64,000 nt of DNA. It comes from Accumulibacter sp. (GTDB lineage Bacteria > Pseudomonadota > Gammaproteobacteria > Burkholderiales > Rhodocyclaceae). The notes beneath the pieces are model-generated. The model was given only the letters and a program-made list of their open reading frames with translations. It was not told the DNA's origin and ran no database searches. Position 1 is the first letter of the stretch; every line of letters starts with the position of its first letter. The DNA lies in contig JACKLW010000005.1 of NCBI GenBank assembly GCA_024235715.1, positions 124,001-188,000 of the forward strand, in the 5' to 3' direction. Below, one piece after another: positions 49,501 to 57,208 of the stretch. Position numbers and translations under genes: made by a program.

Positions 49501-50768
49501 TGGCGGCACATGCCCTGCTTCGCGAAAAGGCCTGGTCCGACGAGATCATCCGCCTGGCACCGAGCTTCATCATCGGTCTTGGCCGGTCCGCAGAAATCCT
49601 CCTGTTCAACGACTACGCCGAACGGCTGACCGGGTACGCGCGCGACGAGGTGATCGGCAAGCACTGGACCGAGGTCTTCTCGACTCCCGAGGGTCGCGAC
49701 GAGGACAGCGCCACCATCGACCATGCGCTGCAGAGCGGTGAGGCGATCCGCCACCAGCCGGAGAACGCGATAGTCATCCGCGGCGGCTCCCGGCGCCTGG
49801 TGAGCTGGAGCTCGCAGTTGATGTTCGAAAACGGCAAGGTCCGGATGCTTCTTTCCTTCGGCGTCGACGTTACCGAAAGTCGTCGTGCAGCGCGGGAGCT
49901 GGAAGACAACTACGCCAAGCTGACGCTGCTCAACCAGCGCCTCGAAGAAGCGCAGAACCAGCTGCTGCAGTCGGAGAAAATGGCCTCGATCGGCCAACTG
50001 GCCGCCGGTGTCGCGCACGAAATCAACAACCCGGTCGGCTTCGTCAGCTCCAACCTGCAGACACTGAAAACGTACAGCCAACAGATGCTGCAGTTGCTCG
50101 CCGCCTACCAGCTGGCTGAGCCGCGCATCGGCGACGACGAACTGGCGACGATTGCCGAGCTGAAACAGGCCCTGGACATCGACTTCCTGGAGGAAGACCT
50201 GCCGGCACTCATCAAGGAGAGCGAAGAGGGCCTGGTGCGGGTCAAGAAGATCGTCGCGGACCTGAAGGATTTCTCGCACGTCAGCGAAACCGACTGGCAG
50301 TATGCCGACCTCAATGCCGGACTCGACTCGACGCTCAACGTCGTCTGGAACGAAGTCAAGTACAAGGCGCGCGTGGAGAAGCGGTACGCCACACTCCCAC
50401 CCGTAAACTGCCTGGCCGCGCAGCTCAACCAGGTATTCATGAACCTGATCGTCAATGCGGCGCACGCACTTGACGAAAGCAAGGGCATGGGAACGATCGT
50501 GCTATCGACCGGTCAGCAGGACGAGTGGGTCTGGGTCGAAGTCAGGGACGACGGTCGCGGCATGAGCGAGGAAGTGCGGCGACGGGTGTTCGAGCCCTTC
50601 TTCACCACCAAGCCCGTGGGCAAAGGCACCGGACTCGGGATGTCCCTGTCGTACAATATCGTGAAAAAGCACAACGGTTGCATCGAAGTCGACTCGCTCC
50701 CCGGACAGGGCACAAGATTCAGAGTCTGGGTGCCCGTCAATCATGCCGAGCCTGAAGCTGTCGAATAG
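46569..50768 (+). CDS. Hybrid sodium:solute-symporter / PAS / sensor histidine kinase (CbrA-like)
   Basis: A 1399-residue protein. Residues about 1-530 are a 12-13-helix sodium:solute symporter domain (HAWVYALSLTVYCTSWTYFG, SSVVDLITQRYG). Residues about 555-690 are helical and may be a STAC-like linker (AERILAGTIGAAMARRAA). Three PAS domains follow at about 705-820, 860-975 and 990-1105. The dimerisation/His domain has His1150 in GQLAAGVAHEINNP, and the ATPase domain ends the protein (NLIVNAAHALDE, DDGRGMSEE, FFTTKPVGKGTGLGMSLSY). CbrA-type proteins sense nutrients through a transporter-like domain. No CbrB-like NtrC regulator follows; instead there is a lone receiver and a CheC-like gene. 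Confidence 0.9.
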   Translation: MGEGHFSPFWLLAAVVTYVGILLAAGWWAERRARHGAGVAGHAWVYALSLTVYCTSWTYFGSVGSAASSGMLYASIYLGPTLVMLAAWEVVRRMIRLRQRYRFSSVVDLITQRYGQSLSMGAFVTLVLLVGMVPYIGLQLRALVESFAVITGMVHDPEQATLWRYSDELMLLLVGVLTGIFGLRRVDTRERQHGLMAVLAVEAVIKLAAFTAVGAFVAWGVFDGFGDLWARLQADPALRLRFVDAPLTGNAYVTWMTYFVLSMAAIIFLPRMFHVLVVGNHDERHLLTAMWVFPLYLLMMSFFVLPIAVGGLLLGYPLASADWLVIRLPFDHGSPALTLLAYLGGLSAAVGMVMVACTTMAIMFSNHIVLPLVDRTAIGQHLRRGLRPIRWAVVFLMLAAAYRFQGGLADSYLLIQMGLISFAAVLQLVPAGIGGLYWTRGNKLGAWWGLALGWAIWAYTLLLPAIVRSGAGDVEWLLGGPWGVQFLRPEALFGLDLGSPYANTVFWTLLFNVSGYVVASLLRQQSDEEATLAHAYTHPFGEHRLSGGAGAGTLRISYAQLRQQIDALFSRYLPANEAKLAIERVQRDVLPDSNNGLSAAAYLELTARAERILAGTIGAAMARRAASEAMRLSDTETAGLHDTLARQLAELHITPQQLREQVDYFRSLQEISQSHAQAMAQQIAALETAARERDLADAGRRESELRFRSLADNAPVMIWMSDSADGESYFNRAWMTFAGLAGSEGTQCTRERWLESIHPDDRVEALALIGTAATRKDGAQQVFRFRRADGEYRHLRMHVLARRGADGAVLGIVGSAVDISDLLAAERTLRRSNDDLEALVSERTRALQRSYADLEEREQTIRTITDSAQDAVVMVDDAGVVSYWNPAAERIFGWTSDEALGQLLSEFLVPERFRAAHLQAYARFQQGEPGRILGRTVEMVALNRAGAEISVDLSLSSTLLKGKLHAIGLLRDITERKLAAHALLREKAWSDEIIRLAPSFIIGLGRSAEILLFNDYAERLTGYARDEVIGKHWTEVFSTPEGRDEDSATIDHALQSGEAIRHQPENAIVIRGGSRRLVSWSSQLMFENGKVRMLLSFGVDVTESRRAARELEDNYAKLTLLNQRLEEAQNQLLQSEKMASIGQLAAGVAHEINNPVGFVSSNLQTLKTYSQQMLQLLAAYQLAEPRIGDDELATIAELKQALDIDFLEEDLPALIKESEEGLVRVKKIVADLKDFSHVSETDWQYADLNAGLDSTLNVVWNEVKYKARVEKRYATLPPVNCLAAQLNQVFMNLIVNAAHALDESKGMGTIVLSTGQQDEWVWVEVRDDGRGMSEEVRRRVFEPFFTTKPVGKGTGLGMSLSYNIVKKHNGCIEVDSLPGQGTRFRVWVPVNHAEPEAVE

Positions 50769-50783
50769 CACGAGGAGAGGAAG

Positions 50784-51152
50784 ATGTCGGTTTCGGTTCT
50801 GGTCGTCGATAATTCGCCGATGGCCCGCAAAATGCTGGTTCGCGCACTGCCGCCGGATTGGGATATCACCATCACGCAAGCGTCCAGTGGCGCCGAAGCC
50901 TTGCTGCATTACCGGCAGGGAAAAGTCGATGTCATGTTTCTCGATCTGACGATGCCCGAGATGGATGGCTACCAGGTGCTCGAGGCGCTGCGACGCGAGG
51001 ATCTCAACTGTCTGGTCATCGTGGTGTCCGCGGATATCCAGGAAGCGGCGCAGGCGCGCGTCCTCGCCATGGGCGCCATCTCCTTCATCAAGAAACCGGT
51101 GGATCCCGAGCGCATCAGGGCGGTGCTCAAGGAATATGGGCTGCTGGTATGA
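50784..51152 (+). CDS. Single-domain response regulator (CheY-like)
   Basis: A 122-residue receiver with no output domain. Phospho-acceptor Asp54 (VMFLDLTMPEMDG) and the conserved Lys (FIKKPVDP) are present. The N-terminal acidic pair is Asp9-Asn10 (VVDNSP) instead of Asp-Asp, which may lower Mg2+ affinity or alter dephosphorylation. GAGGAGAGGAAG lies before ATG 50784. Its stop overlaps the CheC-like gene (ATGA). It is the likely shared phosphate acceptor of the two adjacent kinases. Confidence 0.9.
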   Translation: MSVSVLVVDNSPMARKMLVRALPPDWDITITQASSGAEALLHYRQGKVDVMFLDLTMPEMDGYQVLEALRREDLNCLVIVVSADIQEAAQARVLAMGAISFIKKPVDPERIRAVLKEYGLLV

Positions 51153-51760
51153 CTATGGAATTCATCAGCGACGACCAGCGCGATGCCCTGCAGGAAGTCG
51201 CGAACATCGGCATGGGACAGGCCGGCGCGTCGATTGCCAGGGTCCTCGGTGAGTTCGTCGAGCTCTCGGTGCCACGGATCAGCACCGTCGACGCGGCCGG
51301 GATACCCGCCGCCCTCGCCGCACTTGCGGGCGATGGCGTAGCTTCCGCCGTGCGTCAGGCTTTCATCGGCGAACTGCGGGGCGAAGCGATCGCGATCTTT
51401 TCCGAGCATTCGGCACATGATCTTGCCGAACTGCTTGCGTACGGAGATGCACTGGACGCTCCCGCCGGCTGCGAACTCCTGCTGGACATTGGCAATGTTC
51501 TCGTCGGCGCCTGTCTCGGTGGCATCGCAGGACTGCTGCGTACCGAAATCGGTTTCTCTGCGCCGTCCCTGCTTGCCGACCAGGTGGCGACCAGCGACCT
51601 GATTCAGGCGGAGACGATTGCCGCACGCTGCGCGTTGCTGGTGGAGGTGCGTTTCGGACTCGAGAAGCGGGTCTTCCGCTGCCACCTGGTGATGCTCATG
51701 CCCGAAGATGCGCTCGCCGCCTTGCGACGCGCGCTCGACCGCTTTATCGAGGAATTCTGA
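51149..51760 (+). CDS. CheC-type response-regulator phosphatase
   Basis: A 203-residue protein of the CheC/CheX/FliY family. Both active-site signatures are readable. The first is Asp12-x3-Glu16-x2-Asn19 with Pro42 exactly 22 residues after Asn19 (QEVANIGMGQAGASIA). The second is Glu109-x3-Asp113-x2-Asn116 with Pro139, having Asp in place of the catalytic Glu. CheC proteins dephosphorylate CheY-P by an Asn-mediated mechanism. It overlaps the CheY-like gene and abuts the kinase gene, so its substrate is most likely the adjacent receiver rather than a flagellar CheY. Confidence 0.85.
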   Translation: MTMEFISDDQRDALQEVANIGMGQAGASIARVLGEFVELSVPRISTVDAAGIPAALAALAGDGVASAVRQAFIGELRGEAIAIFSEHSAHDLAELLAYGDALDAPAGCELLLDIGNVLVGACLGGIAGLLRTEIGFSAPSLLADQVATSDLIQAETIAARCALLVEVRFGLEKRVFRCHLVMLMPEDALAALRRALDRFIEEF

Positions 51761-53083
51761 GTGACTTCGCTCAGCCACCCTGGCGAAAGCTGCGCGCTGC
51801 TCGGATCGCTCGTCGAGCGCATCGACGTGGGCATCTTCGCCGTCGATCGAACGGGCACGGTGGCGCTCTGGAACAGGTTCATGGCCGTCCACAGCGGCAA
51901 GTCGAGCAGCGAAATGCTCGGACAGAATCTTTTCGCCATGTTTCCGGAACTGCCGCGGCCGTGGCTCGAGAAGAAGCTGGAAAGCGTCTTCGTGCTCGGC
52001 AACAACGCCTTCACCCTGTGGGAGCTCAGACCATATCTGTTCCGCTTTCCACACAACCGGCCAATTACCGGCGGCCTGGACACGATGCGCCAGAATGTCA
52101 CCTTCCTGCCGCTGCGAACGCCGGGCGGCGAGGTGTCGCTGGTTTGCGGCACAGTCTTCGACTACACCGAGACGGCGCTTGCCCAGCACAGTCTGCATGA
52201 TGCAATTGCGGCGTTGAACAAGGAGAAGGACGCGCAAGCGCAGCTGATCGTCAAGCTCGAAGCAGCCCAGAACCAGTTGCTGCAGTCCGAAAAAATGGCT
52301 TCCATCGGCCAGCTTGCGGCGGGCGTGGCCCACGAAATCAACAACCCCATCGGCTTCGTCAATTCCAATCTGCAGACGCTCAAGAAGTACTGCGAGCAGA
52401 TGTTGCAGCTGATCTCGACCTACGAACCGACCGAGGCGCAGATCACCGACAGCGGGCTGCTGAGCAGGATCAGCAATCTGAAGCAGGCGCTGGACATCGA
52501 GTTCCTGCAGGAAGACCTGCCCGCGCTGATCAAGGAGAGCGAAGAGGGACTGGTGCGGATCAAGAAGATCGTCGAAGACCTGAAGGATTTCTCGCACGTC
52601 AACGAGTCGGAATGGCAGTACGCCGATATCAATGCCGGTCTGGACTCGACGCTCAACGTGGTATGGAACGAGGTCAAGTACAAGGCCACGGTCGACAAGC
52701 ACTACGGTGAGCTGCCTGCGATCGAGTGCCTCGCGGCGCAGCTCAATCAGGTGTTCATGAACCTGATCGTCAATGCCGTTCAGGCGCTCGACGAAAGCAA
52801 GGGCATGGGAACGATCACGCTATCCACCGGTCACCAGGACGAGTGGGTGTGGGTCGAAGTCAGGGACAACGGTCGCGGCATGAGCGACGAGACGCGCAGA
52901 AGGGTATTCGAGCCTTTCTTCACGACCAAGCCGGTGGGCAAGGGGACAGGACTTGGCATGTCCGTTTCGTACAACATCGTCCAGAAGCATCATGGTCGTA
53001 TCGAGCTCACGACGGCACCTGACGAGGGAAGCTGCTTCAGGGTGTGGGTGCCGGTGAAACAGGCGCAGGCGGCTGCGCCTTGA
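51761..53083 (+). CDS. PAS-domain sensor histidine kinase
   Basis: A 440-residue soluble kinase. A PAS domain occupies about residues 12-145 (LVERIDVGIFAVDRTGTVALWN), a short coiled coil leads to the His domain with His191 (GQLAAGVAHEINNP), and the ATPase domain completes it (NLIVNAVQALDE, DNGRGMSDE, PVGKGTGLGMSVSY). From LEAAQNQLLQSEKMASIG to the end it is nearly colinear and largely identical with residues about 1125-1395 of the symporter-kinase upstream. GTG 51761 directly follows the CheC stop. It has no membrane helix, so it senses a cytoplasmic signal or partner. Confidence 0.9.
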   Translation: MTSLSHPGESCALLGSLVERIDVGIFAVDRTGTVALWNRFMAVHSGKSSSEMLGQNLFAMFPELPRPWLEKKLESVFVLGNNAFTLWELRPYLFRFPHNRPITGGLDTMRQNVTFLPLRTPGGEVSLVCGTVFDYTETALAQHSLHDAIAALNKEKDAQAQLIVKLEAAQNQLLQSEKMASIGQLAAGVAHEINNPIGFVNSNLQTLKKYCEQMLQLISTYEPTEAQITDSGLLSRISNLKQALDIEFLQEDLPALIKESEEGLVRIKKIVEDLKDFSHVNESEWQYADINAGLDSTLNVVWNEVKYKATVDKHYGELPAIECLAAQLNQVFMNLIVNAVQALDESKGMGTITLSTGHQDEWVWVEVRDNGRGMSDETRRRVFEPFFTTKPVGKGTGLGMSVSYNIVQKHHGRIELTTAPDEGSCFRVWVPVKQAQAAAP

Positions 53084-53142
53084 GGGCGCAGACGCATCGG
53101 GGCAGCTGTCTCCGCAGTGCCGGCACCGATTGACCGGGCATT

Positions 53143-56100
53143 TCATGACGCGCCCGCCCAGGGTTCAGGTTTGCCGAAGAAATAGCCCTGCGCGTAATCC
53201 ACCCCCAGTTCACACAGCCGGTCGACAGTTGCCTGGCTGCCAGCATATACGGCGACCGTCTCGATTCCCAGTGCGTGACCCATCTGATTGATCGCGGCGA
53301 CCAGGGCAGCGTCTGGCGGGCTATCGCACATCGCCTGCACGAAGCTGCCGTCGATCTTCAGATAGTCTATCGGCAGCGTCTTCAGGTAATGCAACGAGGA
53401 CAGGCCGCTGCCAAAATCGTCCAGCGCCAGACGACAACCTTGCCGCTTGAGCGCGGAAATCAGCGCCAGGGCCGGGCGAAGATTCTGGACGGCAACCGCT
53501 TCGGCAATTTCGAAACAGACTCGCTCGGATGGCAACGAGTGCTCGACCAGCTGACCGTCGATGAAATCGGGCAGACCTTCGTCGCCGAGCGCGCTGGCGG
53601 ACAGATTTATCGCCAGCATGGCGCCCGTCTGCCCTATCCCTCTCGCGTAGTCCCGACAAGCGCTGCGAATCACCCACCGATCAATGGCAGCCATGAGACC
53701 GTAGCGCTCGGCTGCCGGCAGGAACGCCGCCGGCAGCACCAGCTCGCCTCGTCGCGTTTCCTTGAAAGGCTGCGCGACACGCAACAAGGCCTCGTAGCGC
53801 ACCACGCGCAATGGCCGCTCTCCCGTCAAGGCAACGATCGCCTGGTAATGAAGCTGGAACAGGTCGTGCTCAAGAGCGTCCCGCAAGCCTGCCGCACCGA
53901 GAATCTGAGTGTGACGCGGAATGCTTTGGCTATCAGCCGCCTGATAGACGTGAACACGGTTGCGGCCGAGTTCCTTGGCCGTGTAGCAGGCCATGTCCGC
54001 CTGTGCGAGCAGCTGGGCCGCATCCTTCGTTTCCGCCGTAATCGGCACCAGGCCGATGCTGACGCCGATCTGATAGCTTCGCCCCTGCCAGACGAAACGG
54101 TGCTCGCGGATATTGCGCACCACCGCCTGCGCGATGACCTGGGCGCGCTCGAGCGGACAGTTCTCCTGCAGGAGCGCGAACTCGTCGCCGCCAATGCGTG
54201 CCAGGGTATCGCGCTCACGGAACATGCCGATCAGTATGCTGTTGATCTGTTTGAGCAACTCGTCACCGGCCGCATGTCCGGCAGCGTCGTTGACCGCCTT
54301 GAACTGATCCAGATCCAGGTAGCAGAGCACGTGTCTGGCAGCGTGCTGGTGAGCGCTGTCGAGTGCCCGCCCGAGTCGCCGCTCGAATTCGGGGCGGTTT
54401 ATCAGGCCGGTGAGTGCATCGTGAGTGGCGTCGTGCGCCAGCTGGCGAGTCAGCTGACGACTCTGGGTGACGTCGTGGAAAACGAGGACCGCGCCCAGGG
54501 TGGCTCCGTCCGGCCCGTTGATCGGCGCCGCCGAATCGTCGATGTCGAATTCCCGCTCGTCGCGCCGCAGCAGTACAGACCGACCGGGCAGGCTGACGAT
54601 ACGCCCTTCCTGCAGACAACGTCGCACCGGATCGGGGGCCGGCTCGCGAGTCTGCTCATTGACGATCCGAAAGACCTCCGCCACCGGCCTGCCTTTGGCA
54701 TCGGAGGTACTCCAGCCGGTCAACAGCTCGGCGACCGGGTTCATGTAGTCGACCCGGGCACTCGCATCGGTGGTGATCACCGCATCGCCGATCGAATGCA
54801 GGGTGACCAGTGCCCGCTCCTTGGCTTCGAACAGTGCCATTTCCGCTCGCTTCCGCTCTGTCGTTTCGATGCCGACCCCGATCAGTTCCTCCACCTGGCC
54901 ACTGCTGCTCCTGATCGGCGCCTTGATGATATGGAACCAGCGTTCCTCGCCACTCGAAGCCAGCCATCTGAGCTCACGCTCGACCCGCTTCAGCTGCCCG
55001 TTCCAGATCGACCGATCATCGTCGCGCAGGATTTCCAGGGTTTCGGCATCGGTCATGAAGTCCGGCAACGCCTGCCCGGTCATCTTCTCCACCGTCAGCC
55101 CGAAACTCTCGGCCAGGCTGCGGTTGGCAAGCCGAAGACGCGCCTGCCGGTCGACGACGAAAACGAAATGCGGATTGGCATCGATCACCGTTCTGAGAAA
55201 CGAACGTTGCTCTTCGATCTCCGCCTGCGCGCGCAACAGGCGCTCTACCAGCGCGACGTTTCCGAAACAGGCGGCGACGCTGGTCAGCAAGACGTCGACT
55301 AACGCCCTGTCCAGCGTCGCCGGCAGCTGTCCAGAATCGAGGAAGATCGCAGCTTCCTGGTGGCTGGTCGATGCCTGCAGGTAGAGCACCGTGTAGTCCT
55401 TGCCGAAAACGTGCTGGCGGCGCTGGAGACTGGCCATGACACGGGACAGCACGCGCTCGTCGGGCGGCAAGTGCAGTGGCTGCGCAAGACAAGCGGCGTG
55501 GCGACCCGTCGCAGCGAGTACGATGCAGTTCTCGGGGGCGGCACCGGACCTTGAACGATCCCGGATGAAGACGATTCCGTCCACCGCCCGCTTGAGCAGC
55601 ATCGCCAGTTGCGCGAGCACGCCCGCGGCGAGATCGGCAAGCGAGCGCTCTTCCATGAGCTCGGCGGCAGCCCGGACGATCGACTCGAGAGCACGCCGCT
55701 GCTCGCTGACGGCATGCAGCTGCCGATACGAACGCAGAGCCGTGCTAACCATGGTGATCAGGCGCGTGTGCGTCAGTTCGCCCTTGGTACGATAGTCGTT
55801 GATGTCGTATTGATCAACGACGGAGAGTTCAGGCGCGTAACCCGGCTCGCCCGTGCGCAGGATCAGGCGGCATTCGAGAAGACCCAGCTCGTCCCGGATA
55901 TAGCCGACGAGTTCGAGTCCGGCCTGCGCGGTCTCCATGACGACGTCGAGCAGCGCCACGGCGATGTCGGGATGTTGACGAAGCTGCTCCCGCGCTTCGA
56001 TGCCGCTGTAGGCGTGCAACAGCTGTATCGGCCGGCCGAAGACCTGCAACGCGTTGAGGACGAAACGGGTGACCTCATGCACCTCGATGTCGTCGTCAAC

Positions 56101-56190
56101 GACCAGCAGCTTCCATGGCGGCAGAGCTGCCGACGAAGGGGTGGCAGGCAAGTCCGTGTCGTCGGTCCAACTGAGCAACTCATCGTTCAT
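53143..56190 (-). CDS. REC-DUF3369-PAS-PAS-GGDEF-EAL signalling protein
   Basis: A 1015-residue protein. The receiver domain (residues about 27-150) has Asp32/Asp33 and phospho-acceptor Asp82 (VALLDVVMET). A DUF3369-like region follows (about 170-320), then PAS domains (about 335-450 and 460-580), a GGDEF domain with intact IGGDEF at 667-671 and an EAL domain with YEALLR at 800-802. EAL active-site residues NLSA, FEIAE, LDDFGSG, KIDGSF and QGYFF are present, but the AEGVE-type loop reads AVYAG, so phosphodiesterase activity is doubtful while diguanylate cyclase activity looks intact. ATG 56190 has GGAAGAGC upstream. It is convergent with the kinase at 53083. Confidence 0.9.
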   Translation of the reverse strand: MNDELLSWTDDTDLPATPSSAALPPWKLLVVDDDIEVHEVTRFVLNALQVFGRPIQLLHAYSGIEAREQLRQHPDIAVALLDVVMETAQAGLELVGYIRDELGLLECRLILRTGEPGYAPELSVVDQYDINDYRTKGELTHTRLITMVSTALRSYRQLHAVSEQRRALESIVRAAAELMEERSLADLAAGVLAQLAMLLKRAVDGIVFIRDRSRSGAAPENCIVLAATGRHAACLAQPLHLPPDERVLSRVMASLQRRQHVFGKDYTVLYLQASTSHQEAAIFLDSGQLPATLDRALVDVLLTSVAACFGNVALVERLLRAQAEIEEQRSFLRTVIDANPHFVFVVDRQARLRLANRSLAESFGLTVEKMTGQALPDFMTDAETLEILRDDDRSIWNGQLKRVERELRWLASSGEERWFHIIKAPIRSSSGQVEELIGVGIETTERKRAEMALFEAKERALVTLHSIGDAVITTDASARVDYMNPVAELLTGWSTSDAKGRPVAEVFRIVNEQTREPAPDPVRRCLQEGRIVSLPGRSVLLRRDEREFDIDDSAAPINGPDGATLGAVLVFHDVTQSRQLTRQLAHDATHDALTGLINRPEFERRLGRALDSAHQHAARHVLCYLDLDQFKAVNDAAGHAAGDELLKQINSILIGMFRERDTLARIGGDEFALLQENCPLERAQVIAQAVVRNIREHRFVWQGRSYQIGVSIGLVPITAETKDAAQLLAQADMACYTAKELGRNRVHVYQAADSQSIPRHTQILGAAGLRDALEHDLFQLHYQAIVALTGERPLRVVRYEALLRVAQPFKETRRGELVLPAAFLPAAERYGLMAAIDRWVIRSACRDYARGIGQTGAMLAINLSASALGDEGLPDFIDGQLVEHSLPSERVCFEIAEAVAVQNLRPALALISALKRQGCRLALDDFGSGLSSLHYLKTLPIDYLKIDGSFVQAMCDSPPDAALVAAINQMGHALGIETVAVYAGSQATVDRLCELGVDYAQGYFFGKPEPWAGAS

Positions 56191-56376
56191 GCGAGCTCTT
56201 CCACCGGAAATCGTGCGCGTACTTTCAGAAGCGCGATGAAGGTGGAGGCATGCCCCCTTCGGCCGGAGCATTGATCCAGATGCTTGCACCAAATCGCCTG
56301 ATGCCCCGATTATAAGCAATGTCGGAGCGACCGCCACTGTCACGGACAGGTCGCCTGGGGCACGCCGAGGCACAAT

Positions 56377-56399
56377 AAAAAACCGGCCCAGGGCCGGTT
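56377..56399 (-). terminator. Rho-independent terminator after tRNA-Pro
   Basis: On the minus strand, AACCGGC-CCAGG-GCCGGTT forms a 7-bp stem followed by a run of T. It lies about 30-50 bases after the tRNA and probably ends the long thrS-to-tRNA transcription unit. Confidence 0.85.
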
Positions 56400-56428
56400 C
56401 TTCGTTTGCTGCAGCTTTCTGATTTCTT

Positions 56429-56505
56429 TGGTCGGGGCGCCGGGATTCGAACTCGGGACCCCTTGCACCCCATGCAAGTGCGCTACCAGGCTGCGCCACG
56501 CCCCG
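56429..56505 (-). tRNA. tRNA-Pro (anticodon GGG)
   Basis: A 77-nt cloverleaf. The acceptor stem is CGGGGCG paired with CGCCCCG, with discriminator A and an encoded CCA. The D-arm region is GGCGCAGCCTGGTAGCGC, the anticodon stem CTTGC/GCAAG encloses ATGGGGT with anticodon GGG, and the T-arm contains GTTCGAATC. The C1-G72 pair is typical of bacterial tRNA-Pro. It follows the MerR-type gene, a frequent arrangement in betaproteobacteria. Confidence 0.96.
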
Positions 56506-56544
56506 ACAAGCTGCGGATTATAACCGAAATCTACCCCGCAGCAC

Positions 56545-56913
56545 TTACACCCGTAGCATTTCCATGATCTTCAGCAACTCGACACGCAACACGTCACTGT
56601 CCATGGCAGATGGGTTGCCGGCAGCCGGCGGCGCGGCATCGTCGAGACGATTGCGCGCGCCACTGATCGTGAAACCCTGGCTATAGAGAAGCTCGCGGAT
56701 ACGGCGAACCAGAAGCACCTCATGATGCTGATAATAGCGCCGGTTACCCCGCCGCTTGACCGGCTTGAGCTGCGAGAACTCCTGCTCCCAGTAGCGCAGC
56801 ACGTGCGGCTTGACGCCGCACAGTTCGCTGACCTCGCCAATCGTGAAGTAACGCTTGGCCGGTATGGCCGGCAATGGCTCATTGCCGTTGTCTCTAGGAC
56901 TGGCTTCCATCAT
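56545..56913 (-). CDS. MerR-family transcriptional regulator
   Basis: A 122-residue protein. A winged-helix MerR DNA-binding domain lies at about residues 20-90 ([39 protein letters not shown]). There is no obvious metal or drug-binding C-terminal domain, only a short tail. The first of two consecutive ATGs (56913, 56910) is used. Its start lies inside the end of ihfA (20-base overlap). The ihfA-merR-tRNA-Pro order is conserved in related genomes; the target genes are unknown. Confidence 0.9.
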   Translation of the reverse strand: MMEASPRDNGNEPLPAIPAKRYFTIGEVSELCGVKPHVLRYWEQEFSQLKPVKRRGNRRYYQHHEVLLVRRIRELLYSQGFTISGARNRLDDAAPPAAGNPSAMDSDVLRVELLKIMEMLRV

Positions 56914-57196
56914 AAGCGTGCTCCACCTCGGCCTTCAGTTTCTGGCTGGCATGAAAAGTCACCACTCGTCTCGCGGTGATCGGGATCTCTTCGCCCGTTT
57001 TCGGGTTGCGGCCTGGCCGCTGCGGTTTGTCGCGCAGTTGAAAATTACCGAATCCCGAGAGCTTCACGCCGTCGCCGCGCTCCAGCGCATTGCGGATCTC
57101 TTCGAAAAACGCCTCGACCATGTCCTTGGCCTCACGCTTGTTGAGGCCAACCTTCTCGAACAGCAAATCCGCGAGTTCTGCTTTGGTAAGCGTCAT
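56894..57196 (-). CDS. ihfA: Integration host factor subunit alpha
   Basis: A 100-residue DNA-bending protein of the HU/IHF family. The beta-arm is recognised by [20 protein letters not shown] and the N-terminal helices by [24 protein letters not shown]-alpha (rather than HU or IHF-beta) is indicated by location directly after pheT, as in E. coli. Confidence 0.97.
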   Translation of the reverse strand: MTLTKAELADLLFEKVGLNKREAKDMVEAFFEEIRNALERGDGVKLSGFGNFQLRDKPQRPGRNPKTGEEIPITARRVVTFHASQKLKAEVEHAYDGSQS

Positions 57197-57208
57197 ACCC
57201 TCCCCTTC

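Noticed and set aside
53275-55302. 675-codon plus-strand frame opposite the GGDEF-EAL gene
   Set aside because: The opposite strand carries intact GGDEF and EAL motifs; the frame has no recognisable protein features.
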